30,673 bases of DNA from Bacillota bacterium (GTDB taxonomy: Bacteria > Bacillota > Clostridia > Lachnospirales > Lachnospiraceae), in assembly GCA_023437885.1 (NCBI GenBank), contig JAEZFH010000352.1, positions 1 to 30,673 of the forward strand, written 5' to 3'. A model generated the notes under the pieces. That model had not been told where the DNA came from. It saw only the letters and a program-made list of their open reading frames with translations, and did not search any database. This document shows positions 23,693-30,673 of the stretch, one piece after another (within the stretch, counting starts at the first letter, position 1; each line of letters starts with the position of its first letter). Both the position numbers and the translations under genes were made by a program.

Positions 23693-24784
23693 TTGAAATC
23701 CGTATGGGAAAAATTAATGAGAATAAAGGGTCCTATTCTGCTGGTACTTATCACCGTAGCGGTATACCTGAGCTTTAAGTATCTTCTTGGACTGATTCTG
23801 CCGTTTCTGGTTGCGTATTTTCTGGCGTGGATCATTCGGCCGGTGACAGAAACCCTATACCGCCGATTTAAGCTGCCGCGCATTATCGGAGGAACGGCGG
23901 CACTGCTCCTGCTGTTTGCAGTGTTTGGGACCAGCATCGTCCTGCTGGTTAATATTCTGGTCAAACAGGCAATCGCCTTCATCCGCAATGTCCCTGTGTA
24001 TCTTAGCCTGATTGCAAACAGGCTGGATCATATCTGCAAGGGCTGCGACGACCTCTTCGGCCTGGATGACGGAACACTTCGGGGTATGGTAGATGATAAT
24101 CTGAAGCAGCTTCTGAACCGGATAAAGAATAATCTGATGCCTCAGATTACGGAGCATACCATATCCTTAACCATCTGGATGGTGGCTTTTATTGGTGTTT
24201 TGCTGATTATTTTCGTGTCAGCGGTGCTGATTGCCAAGGATTTGCCCGGATTTCAGGAAAAGTACAGCAAACACAACCTGTATAAGGACTTCCACCGGAT
24301 TACGAGTAAGCTGTCTGATGCAGGGATTGCCTTTTTGCGCTCCCAGGTCATTATCATGCTGGTGGTGGCAGTGATTTGTGTATTCGGTCTGACTCTGCTT
24401 GGAAATGAGTATGCGGTGCTGGCGGGCGTAGGAATCGCAGTTTTGGATGCACTGCCTTTCATCGGCAGCGGTATGGTATTCATTCCCTGGGCTGTGATCA
24501 TGCTGATGAACAGCAATATTTATGCAGCAGCAATATTAATTACGATCTATCTTCTATGCCAGATTATTCGTGAGGTGCTGGAGCCGAAGCTGATCGGCAA
24601 CCGGATCGGAATAAAGCCTCTGTATACACTAATCTCCATGTATATCGGATTAAAGCTATTCTCGGTGGCGGGGTTTATCCTCGGGCCTGTCGGGCTGGTG
24701 ATTATTATAACCGTCTTTAAAGTAGTAAATGAGAAAACCCAGGAGGTTGCAAATCCAAAAGAGATTACTTATAATGAAGATTAA
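23693..24784 (+). CDS. AI-2E family membrane protein (YtvI/PerM type)
   Basis: 363 residues with about eight membrane segments in the family layout: two pairs at the N-terminus (PILLVLITVAVYLSFKYLLGLILPFLVAYFLAWII, ALLLLFAVFGTSIVLLVNIL), a central soluble loop (about 95-150), then VSAVLIAKDLPGF, the conserved LLGNEYAVLAGVGIAVLDALPFIGSG, and IREVLEPKLIGNRIGIKPL. Members were named for autoinducer-2 export but others are ion-coupled antiporters or sporulation proteins such as YtvI, so the substrate is open. Start: TTG 23693 follows AAAGGGGGG by about seven bases; there is no closer in-frame ATG. Confidence 0.93.
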   Translation: MKSVWEKLMRIKGPILLVLITVAVYLSFKYLLGLILPFLVAYFLAWIIRPVTETLYRRFKLPRIIGGTAALLLLFAVFGTSIVLLVNILVKQAIAFIRNVPVYLSLIANRLDHICKGCDDLFGLDDGTLRGMVDDNLKQLLNRIKNNLMPQITEHTISLTIWMVAFIGVLLIIFVSAVLIAKDLPGFQEKYSKHNLYKDFHRITSKLSDAGIAFLRSQVIIMLVVAVICVFGLTLLGNEYAVLAGVGIAVLDALPFIGSGMVFIPWAVIMLMNSNIYAAAILITIYLLCQIIREVLEPKLIGNRIGIKPLYTLISMYIGLKLFSVAGFILGPVGLVIIITVFKVVNEKTQEVANPKEITYNED

Positions 24785-24963
24785 GAGGAATGCAGAAGCG
24801 TAAGCCGCAAGACGGCAGACGGAACGGAGATCGAAATGAAGAGGGGAAACAAGGGAAAACAGTGAAATATATGGCCGGACATCTGAAGAAGGATACCCGG
24901 CGATACATAAGATATATCAATGCAAAAATAATTTGGCTGCCAATTTAGTTTGGGAGGAATGCT

Positions 24964-25857
24964 ATGGGTGCAATGATGAAAAGCCTTCTGGGAGACGGTC
25001 CGTATCCGTATCCGATTTCCGACATGAACGGAAAATGTGGTATCGATTCCTTTTTGGGACAGGGAATGATAGTTCTGTCTACAACCAGCCCTATCATCAT
25101 GCCCAGAGGAAGCCATGCTCACCAAAGCTACGAGTTTTTAATTCCGTCAACCGATATGCCAAATACAATGATTGGCAAAAAAATCACTGGTTTTAAGAAG
25201 AACAGACTGATTCCAATCAACTCGGAGCAGCCGCACGGACCCATGAAAGAGATATCGGAATGCAGCCTGATCGGAATACATATACAAAGTACGATATTGA
25301 ATGATATTTCCCATCAATTTTGCAAAAAGAGGGACATTGTCTTTGATAATGAAGGGATGACTATTGACCATGAGATTCCTTTGTTAATCAACATGTTTAT
25401 GGAAGAGACGAAAAATTCACAAGCCGGCAGCGAATTCATACAGCAAAATATTGTGAACCTGATCGTAATCAATTTACTTAGACGATCTGCAAGCAATATC
25501 CCAAAGCTGATGCTGGAAAAAAACTACTATGAACGTGATAATATTAAAAGAGCAGCGGATTATCTGAAAGAGGAATACAATAATGAATTTTCTCTTGAAG
25601 ATGTAGCCCGGGTAGCAAATCTGAGCCAGTACCATTTTATTCGTGCGTTTAAAGCTGCAACCGGCAAAACACCCTATGATTATTTGCTGGATATAAAAAT
25701 AAATAAATCCAAGGAGCTGTTAAATCTTAGAAAATTTACGATAACAGAAGTCTGTTTTATGTGCGGCTTTCATAGTCCCGGGCATTTTTCGGCGGTATTT
25801 AAAAGGAAGGTGGGTATCCTGCCTTCCCAGTATAAAAAAGGGATCGAAAGCAATTAA
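24964..25857 (+). CDS. AraC-family transcriptional regulator
   Basis: 297 residues. The N-terminal half is a cupin-like sensing domain (PRGSHAHQSYEFLIPS at about residues 39-54). The C-terminal ~100 residues hold two helix-turn-helix units: DNIKRAADYLKEEYNNEFSLEDVARVANLSQYHFIRAFKAATGKTPYDYLLDIKINKSKELL, then FTITEVCFMCGFHSPGHFSAVFKRKVGILPSQYKK, the classic AraC signature. The gene starts at ATG 24964 after GGGAGGA. It is the nearest regulator to the secreted LamG protein downstream, so that gene is a possible target, but no operator was seen. A 52-codon frame in the 179-bp gap upstream (24790-24948) is not supported. Confidence 0.93.
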   Translation: MGAMMKSLLGDGPYPYPISDMNGKCGIDSFLGQGMIVLSTTSPIIMPRGSHAHQSYEFLIPSTDMPNTMIGKKITGFKKNRLIPINSEQPHGPMKEISECSLIGIHIQSTILNDISHQFCKKRDIVFDNEGMTIDHEIPLLINMFMEETKNSQAGSEFIQQNIVNLIVINLLRRSASNIPKLMLEKNYYERDNIKRAADYLKEEYNNEFSLEDVARVANLSQYHFIRAFKAATGKTPYDYLLDIKINKSKELLNLRKFTITEVCFMCGFHSPGHFSAVFKRKVGILPSQYKKGIESN

Positions 25858-25979
25858 AACAGCGAAAAACCATTCGCGGATTGCGAATGTCCGCTTCACA
25901 CAGCAATAAAATAAAAGGATACCGCAATAAAGCCAAATGAAACCGCAATATGTTTTAAGCTTTCATATAATCAAAATGC

Positions 25980-25985
25980 TATAAT
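25980..25985 (+). promoter_or_regulatory. -10 element before the LamG gene
   Basis: TATAAT with extended TGC (AAATGCTATAAT). A second TATAAT lies 17 bases upstream. No clear -35 for either. The gap 25858-25979 also has a direct repeat with CCGCAATA. Confidence 0.5.
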
Positions 25986-26054
25986 TGGAATATATGTACC
26001 TGATCTATGGTTAAGGTCGTATAAAACGATGGATTGTATAAGGAGGGCTTAACT

Positions 26055-27920
26055 ATGTTTCGAAGCACAAAGCGGATCATTGTATTTTTATCTATGATAT
26101 TGATGTCTACCCTTTTGTTTTCCTCAAACAAGGCATTTGCTGAAGAGGATTATACGGATGGGGAGACCGATGATGTATCGGAGGATACAGCAGAGGAGGA
26201 TTCGGAGGAAGCGTCAGACGACCAGGACGAGGCTTCCAAAGGGCGCGCAGACCTGGGCGGCTATAAGGGCCTTGTAGCACATTGGAAGTTTGACGGTGAT
26301 TTGACGGATGCTTCAAAGTTCAAAAATGATGGTGTTGCCGTAGGCGGCAAAAGCGGATTTACCTTTGTAGATTCCGTAGTTGGGAAAGGCGTAAAGCTTG
26401 ACGGTAAGAGTTATATTGAAGTCAAGGACAGTGATTCCCTGGATCTTAGTAAAGCGTTTACTTTCTCCTTCTGGGTATATAAGGATGACTCAAGAAAGAA
26501 GGACGAATGGGATGGTGGTATACCATATATCATCAAGACTCCGGAGGAAGATAAAGAAATTCCTTATGGTGTGTATGAATGGTGGAGGATGACCCCCGGA
26601 TTTACTTACTATGATGGAGATTACGCCGGTGATATTCATGCGGAAAAGCAGCTGGACATTCAAAAGTGGACTTTATTATCCGTTACCTATGACGGTAAGA
26701 CAGTGAAAATATACCGTGATAAAGAGCTGGTAAAAAGTGAGCTGAAGGATATTGTATTAGCGCGTTCGTTTAATCCTCTGTATATCGGCTTCGGGCATTT
26801 TATGACTACGGATAATTACTTTAAGGGCGTTCTGGATGATATGAGGATCTACAATCTGGCACTGACCTATAGCGAGATTGAAGATCTCTATGATGATGCT
26901 GCGAAGGGCTCCGGAAAGACATTAACTCAGAAGCCGAATCAGCTGGTTGCTTATTATAAATTTGATGATAATCTGGATGATTTGTCTAAATTTAGAAACA
27001 ATGGAGTTGCAATAAAAGCAAGTAATTTTAAATATGTAAATGGTATGGCGGGAAAAGCCGTCAAATTTAACGGCGCCAGCTATATTGAGGTAAAGGACAG
27101 CGATGCTTTGGATCTTGACAGGGGCTTTACCATCGGAACGTGGATTTATCTGGACAAGACAAAGAGTGAAACGCAGCCGATCTTCTACAAGTATGGTGAA
27201 AGTCATGAAAAGAATGAGAACTCGTATAGTCTGCATTATTGGAGTGAAAGCGGTGAGTCAAGACTTAACCTGTCTGACTTTGAAGCGGGGGGAGGAGATT
27301 TCCAGAACGCTACCTTCTACCTGTATGATATCAAGGAAGTCATGAATGGCAGGTGGTTTTACTATACAGCAACCTATCAAGGCAGTGATCCATATGCCGA
27401 AACATCTGCGAAGGATGCCGGCATGCTTAAACAATATATCAATGGGCGACTGGTAAAATCTGAGGAATTTGATAGCAACATTGCTCATTCCAGCGGTCCT
27501 CTATGGATCGGCGGATCGACGGATGGTGTTTATTTTAAGGGAAAAATGGATGAATTCCGGATTTATAACTATTCCATGACACCGGCTCAGGTAAAAGAGT
27601 TATATAATATGCGGGATCGCCTGGAAGTGCTTTCTATGGATAAGAAGGTGAAATTCTCCTCGTTAAAGCCAAAGCAAACGATACAGCTGGAGGTTAATTT
27701 GTTGACTCATTTATTCACCCCCACCGATAATGAAGCGACGGGTGGCAAGGATGAGCTAAAGAAGCAGACGGTTACAACGAAAACCACTTTTAAATCAAAT
27801 AATACGAAAGTGGCAACCGTATCAGGTCAGGGTGTTCTAACCACGGTAGGAAAAGGGAAAGCGATCATAACTGTTACCTATGGAAGCTACTCACAGGAAG
27901 TAGCGATTGTGGTAAAGTAG
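26055..27920 (+). CDS. Secreted protein with two LamG-like domains and a Big_2 domain
   Basis: 621 residues. Signal peptide cut after about AFA29 (MFRSTKRIIVFLSMILMSTL start). An acidic linker follows to about residue 68. Two LamG/concanavalin-like jellyrolls each open with LVAxxKFDxxL-D-SKF-N-GV (from about 76 and 296), and end in a YN-ALTYSEIEDLY or YNYSMTPAQVKELY strand. These are internal duplications of about 200 residues. The last ~100 residues look like a Big_2 domain (FKSNNTKVATVSGQGVLTTVGKGKAIITVTY). No LPxTG, SLH or membrane anchor is seen, so it is probably released or held by binding carbohydrate or protein. No catalytic domain. ATG 26055 follows AAGGAGGG; the TTG at 26034 is inside that upstream region. 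Confidence 0.93.
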   Translation: MFRSTKRIIVFLSMILMSTLLFSSNKAFAEEDYTDGETDDVSEDTAEEDSEEASDDQDEASKGRADLGGYKGLVAHWKFDGDLTDASKFKNDGVAVGGKSGFTFVDSVVGKGVKLDGKSYIEVKDSDSLDLSKAFTFSFWVYKDDSRKKDEWDGGIPYIIKTPEEDKEIPYGVYEWWRMTPGFTYYDGDYAGDIHAEKQLDIQKWTLLSVTYDGKTVKIYRDKELVKSELKDIVLARSFNPLYIGFGHFMTTDNYFKGVLDDMRIYNLALTYSEIEDLYDDAAKGSGKTLTQKPNQLVAYYKFDDNLDDLSKFRNNGVAIKASNFKYVNGMAGKAVKFNGASYIEVKDSDALDLDRGFTIGTWIYLDKTKSETQPIFYKYGESHEKNENSYSLHYWSESGESRLNLSDFEAGGGDFQNATFYLYDIKEVMNGRWFYYTATYQGSDPYAETSAKDAGMLKQYINGRLVKSEEFDSNIAHSSGPLWIGGSTDGVYFKGKMDEFRIYNYSMTPAQVKELYNMRDRLEVLSMDKKVKFSSLKPKQTIQLEVNLLTHLFTPTDNEATGGKDELKKQTVTTKTTFKSNNTKVATVSGQGVLTTVGKGKAIITVTYGSYSQEVAIVVK

Positions 27921-28048
27921 CTGGTGAATATTCCGAAAAGTGGCGGCTTGTCAAAATGCTATGGAAAGGGAAAGAAATTGTAACAAATAAAATGGAAATA
28001 TTATTCAAATAGACATAGGCGGAAGTGTAACAAATGCATAGAAGTGCT

Positions 28049-28080
28049 CAGAATAACCGCTTGACAAAGCGGTTATTCTG
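28049..28080 (+). repeat. Perfect 14-bp inverted repeat over the proS promoter
   Basis: CAGAATAACCGCTT (28049-28062) pairs exactly with AAGCGGTTATTCTG (28067-28080) around GACA. It overlaps the -35 box TTGACA. No T-run follows. The gap from the LamG stop to here (27921-28048) shows no gene. Confidence 0.95.
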
Positions 28081-28089
28081 GCATACAAT
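28061..28089 (+). promoter_or_regulatory. Promoter of the proS T-box leader
   Basis: -35 TTGACA (28061-28066), 17-bp spacer, -10 TACAAT (28084-28089). The start would be near 28096, well before the T-box stem I. Confidence 0.85.
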
Positions 28090-28154
28090 TAGCCTGATAT
28101 CATCAGGAGCCGGCTTTGCTGGCGTTTATTGATTCTCTAATCAGGATAGGGTTG

Positions 28155-28366
28155 AAGCTGATGAGTGCGTAGAAGAGGAATAGTAGATTATTGTCGTATT
28201 TCCAGAGAGAGAAGCAGCGGTGGAAGCTTCTTATAGCGAGATAGTCAAACCGGCCTTGGAGCATTGTGTGAAAGGAGCTGAAGTTCCCCGAAATACAACG
28301 TATACCGGCGTTAACGGAAGGAAAGAGAGCTGTCTTATGCGACAGTTAATTAGGGTGGTACCGCCG
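28155..28366 (+). promoter_or_regulatory. T-box riboswitch sensing tRNA-Pro
   Basis: Reads charging of tRNA-Pro; uncharged tRNA favours antitermination and proS expression. The T-box AGGGTGGTACCGCC is at 28352-28365, with TGGT to pair the tRNA ACCA end. Stem I has the AGTA motif (28182 area) opposite the specifier loop, and the distal AGAGAGAGAAGC-AGCGGTG-GAAGC apex. Pairings ATTGTC/GATAGT (28240-28245) above and GAGG/CCTT (28254-28257) below frame the loop strand CAAACCGG, placing the specifier at CCG (28250-28252), a Pro codon matching the gene. ACC (Thr) at 28249 is the other reading and is not supported by the gene. Confidence 0.95.
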
Positions 28367-28367
28367 A

Positions 28368-28402
28368 GTCCTTCGGTCCCTTACGGATAGAAGGGCTTTT
28401 TT
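28368..28402 (+). terminator. T-box regulated terminator of proS
   Basis: GTCCTTC (28368-28374) pairs with GAAGGGC (28390-28396), followed by TTTTTT. The T-box at 28352-28365 lies just upstream for the competing antiterminator. Confidence 0.9.
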
Positions 28403-28447
28403 GTTGTTTAAAAACAGGAATAAAATAAGAATTAAAGGAGAGAAGCT

Positions 28448-29881
28448 ATGGCACAGGATAAGAAGCTGGTTGAGGCGATAACCTCGATGGAGGTGGACTT
28501 TGCCCAGTGGTACACAGATGTTGTTAAGAAAGCGGAGTTGATTGAATACTCCAGCGTAAGAGGCTGTATGATTCTTCGCCCTCTCGGATATGCAATCTGG
28601 GAGAATATCCAGAGACAGCTGGATGCGGATTTTAAGGCAACCGGAGTGGAGAATGTATATATGCCCATGTTTATACCGGAAAGCCTGTTACAGAAGGAGA
28701 AGGACCATGTAGAAGGCTTTGCGCCGGAGGTTGCCTGGGTAACTCATGGCGGAGGAGAGCCTCTTCAGGAGAGAATGTGCGTAAGACCCACCTCCGAGAC
28801 GCTGTTTTGCGAATTTTACTCCAAGATTATTCAATCCCATCGGGATCTGCCGAAATTATATAATCAATGGTGCTCGGTAGTACGTTGGGAGAAGACGACC
28901 AGACCCTTCCTCCGTTCGATGGAATTTTTGTGGCAGGAGGGACATACCGCTCATGCTACCGCAGAGGAGGCGGAGGAGAGAACAATCCAGATGCTGGATG
29001 TTTATGCGGATTTCTGCGAGAGAGTTCTTGCAATTCCTATGATTAAAGGACGTAAGTCAGAGAAGGAAAAGTTTGCGGGTGCCCACGCGACCTACACCAT
29101 TGAAGCATTGATGCATGACGGCAAGGCTTTGCAGTCCGGAACAAGCCATAATTTCGGTGATGGCTTCGCCCATGCCTTTGACATTAAATATACGGATAAG
29201 AACAATACCCTGCAGCATGTCCATCAAACCTCCTGGGGTATGTCCACCAGAATTATCGGGGCCATCATAATGGTACACGGAGATGACAGCGGTCTGGTGC
29301 TGCCGCCCAGAATTGCACCTACCCAGATTATGATTATCCCGATTAACCAGAATAAAGAAGGGGTTCTTGATAAAGCATATGAATTAAAGCAGAAGCTGAC
29401 CTCCTTTAAGGTTAAGGTGGATGATTCTGATAAGAGCCCAGGCTGGAAGTTCAGCGAGCAGGAGATGCGTGGTATTCCGATTCGTGTGGAGATTGGACCT
29501 AAGGATATTGAGGCAAATCAAGCAGTCATCGTCCGCAGAGATACCAGAGAGAAGATTGTCGTATCCTTGGATGAGATTGAAGAGAAAGCAGGCGAAATCT
29601 TAGAGAGGATGCAATCTGAGATGCTGGAGCGTGCGAGAAATCATCGTGATACTCATACCTATACCGCCACCACGATGGAGGAGTTTGAGAAGACAGTCGC
29701 AGAGAAACCGGGATTTGTAAAAGCGATGTGGTGTCAGGATGAGGCTTGTGAGAAGGAAATTAAGGATAAAACAGGAGCAACCTCTCGTTGTATGCCTTTC
29801 GAACAGGAGCAGCTTTCCGAGACCTGTGTATGCTGTGGTAAACCGGCAAAGGTTATGACGTACTGGGGCAAAGCATACTAA
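28448..29881 (+). CDS. proS: Prolyl-tRNA synthetase, archaeal/eukaryotic type
   Basis: Charges tRNA-Pro with proline. 477 residues, the type without the bacterial editing insertion. Class II motifs are visible: motif 1 in MILRPLGYAIWENIQRQL, motif 2 RWEKTTRPFLRSMEFLWQEGHTAH, motif 3 GMSTRIIGAIIMVHGDDSGLVLPPRIAP. The anticodon-binding domain (QIMIIPINQNKE) follows, then a C-terminal zinc-type region with Cys pairs (WCQDEACEKE, ETCVCCGKPA), ending in the characteristic KAY. AAAGGAG lies before ATG 28448. It is under T-box control and closed by its own terminator. Without the editing domain, mischarged Ala-tRNA-Pro would need a separate hydrolase. Confidence 0.97.
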   Translation: MAQDKKLVEAITSMEVDFAQWYTDVVKKAELIEYSSVRGCMILRPLGYAIWENIQRQLDADFKATGVENVYMPMFIPESLLQKEKDHVEGFAPEVAWVTHGGGEPLQERMCVRPTSETLFCEFYSKIIQSHRDLPKLYNQWCSVVRWEKTTRPFLRSMEFLWQEGHTAHATAEEAEERTIQMLDVYADFCERVLAIPMIKGRKSEKEKFAGAHATYTIEALMHDGKALQSGTSHNFGDGFAHAFDIKYTDKNNTLQHVHQTSWGMSTRIIGAIIMVHGDDSGLVLPPRIAPTQIMIIPINQNKEGVLDKAYELKQKLTSFKVKVDDSDKSPGWKFSEQEMRGIPIRVEIGPKDIEANQAVIVRRDTREKIVVSLDEIEEKAGEILERMQSEMLERARNHRDTHTYTATTMEEFEKTVAEKPGFVKAMWCQDEACEKEIKDKTGATSRCMPFEQEQLSETCVCCGKPAKVMTYWGKAY

Positions 29882-29891
29882 AGAAAATATG

Positions 29892-29964
29892 ATCTGTACA
29901 GCATTTGTTACTTGGAGAAATAGGCATTATATCTGGGGCGAAGTAGTGCTGTACAGATTTTTTT
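29892..29964 (+). terminator. Intrinsic terminator of proS
   Basis: ATCTGTACAGCA (29892-29903) pairs perfectly with TGCTGTACAGAT (29947-29958), then TTTTTT. The loop is 43 bases. Confidence 0.85.
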
Positions 29965-30081
29965 AGTAGCATAATAATATTTACCCGTAATGTAGAATTA
30001 GAAGTAGATATACCGTCAAGCATCTGTGTAAGGAGTATCATTTATCACAAAGTACCTATCTGTATTATGATAGTAACAGAC

Positions 30082-30110
30082 TTGCATTAGGGATGGTGCT
30101 TTGCTATAAT
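30082..30110 (+). promoter_or_regulatory. Promoter of cca
   Basis: -35 TTGCAT (30082-30087), 17-bp spacer, -10 TATAAT (30105-30110) with extended TGC. The start would be about 25 bases before the ATG. Confidence 0.85.
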
Positions 30111-30140
30111 CGGTATAGCTTTTAGAAAAGGAGTCTACCC

Positions 30141-30673
30141 ATGAATTTTCATATACCCCAAAAAGTGAATGATATTATTGAAGAATTAATGCAACATGGC
30201 TATGAGGCCTATGCAGTCGGTGGTTGTGTACGGGATATGGTTCTGGGCAGAGAGCCGGAGGATTGGGATATTACGACCTCGGCAACTCCCTATGAGGTAA
30301 AAAAGATATTCCGAAGGACGGTGGATACAGGAATTGTTCACGGAACCGTAACAGTTTTAGTAGACAAAGAACATTTTGAGGTTACGACCTACCGTCTAGA
30401 CGGAGAATATGAGGATAATCGACATCCGAAGCAGGTAGAGTTCACCTCCAGCCTTGCAGAGGACTTAAAGCGAAGGGATTTTACCATTAATGCCATGGCA
30501 TATAATGAGAAGGAAGGCTTCATTGATCTCTTTGGCGGGATGGAGGATCTGAAGAGGGGATTGATCCGGTGTGTCGGTAGTGCAGAGGAGCGTTTTGATG
30601 AAGATGCTCTGCGTATTCTTCGGGCTGTCCGCTTCTCTGCTCAGCTTGGGTTTACTATCGAGGAGCTTACTCT
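30141..30673 (+). CDS. cca: CCA tRNA nucleotidyltransferase / poly(A) polymerase family, 3' end outside window
   Basis: Adds or repairs the 3' CCA of tRNA. The frame is open to the right edge (177 codons and two bases visible), so it is partial. The class II nucleotidyltransferase head domain is clear: AVGGCVRDMVLG (GG-x-VRD), catalytic DWDI with the metal-binding Asp-x-Asp pattern in EDWDITTSATP, then HGTVTVLVDKEHFEVTTYR and RRDFTINAMAYN. A poly(A) polymerase of the same family cannot be fully excluded without the C-terminal half. AAAAGGAG lies before ATG 30141. Confidence 0.95.
   Translation, partial: MNFHIPQKVNDIIEELMQHGYEAYAVGGCVRDMVLGREPEDWDITTSATPYEVKKIFRRTVDTGIVHGTVTVLVDKEHFEVTTYRLDGEYEDNRHPKQVEFTSSLAEDLKRRDFTINAMAYNEKEGFIDLFGGMEDLKRGLIRCVGSAEERFDEDALRILRAVRFSAQLGFTIEELT

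Noticed and set aside
23548..23778. 76-codon frame before the AI-2E gene
   Set aside because: It crosses an intrinsic terminator and the real TTG start with its AAAGGGGGG site.

Overview
The window looks like chromosomal DNA from a Firmicute of the Clostridia, most likely the family Lachnospiraceae. The evidence is: a large Bacillus-type SRP RNA with an Alu domain; T-box and S-box (SAM-I) leaders with intrinsic terminators; archaeal-type prolyl-tRNA synthetase; a NrdG2-type activase; many GGAGG ribosome binding sites; and several conserved but uncharacterised proteins of the kind seen in that family. The species cannot be named from the sequence. No prophage, CRISPR array, rRNA or tRNA gene was seen.

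Layout. (1) 1-6455: the 3' end of carB, an uncharacterised protein with a variable acidic middle, a minus-strand pair (radical SAM activase then GNAT acetyltransferase), and divergent tadA. (2) 6459-6862: the SRP RNA with its own promoter and terminator. (3) 7065-12074: two large uncharacterised proteins (a CRP-like domain fused to a long helical region; a TPR region, acidic linker and P-loop ATPase) and a convergent single-domain Ig-like protein. (4) 12420-15625: murA, a promoter followed by a hairpin-rich non-coding stretch, then a SAM-I riboswitch controlling metK. (5) 15688-16424: a Phd/YefM-RelE/ParE toxin-antitoxin pair with a palindromic promoter. (6) 16522-18901: a nested inverted-repeat element, then a histidine kinase and an OmpR-type regulator. 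(7) 19100-22398: an ArsR-type repressor, a promoter plus terminator-bearing leader that looks like an attenuator, a TM1266-type regulator, and an NMT1/THI5-like ABC importer whose permease is cut by an in-frame TAG. (8) 22649-27920: a cytidylate-kinase-like protein, an AI-2E-family membrane protein, an AraC regulator and a secreted LamG/Big_2 protein. (9) 28049-30673: a T-box controlled proS and the start of cca.

Most genes are housekeeping: pyrimidine/arginine precursor synthesis (carB), tRNA modification, charging and maturation (tadA, proS, cca), protein targeting (SRP RNA), peptidoglycan synthesis (murA) and SAM synthesis (metK). RNA-based control is prominent: an S-box, a T-box and an unassigned terminator leader at 19420-19561. 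That leader has an anti-terminator-like pairing, a possible leader peptide and a folded core. It is the best candidate here for an undescribed regulatory element. Other items worth checking are the 24-bp hairpin element before the kinase, the structured stretch after murA, the post-terminator intergenic repeats at 3060 and 6863, and the nonsense codon in the ABC permease.
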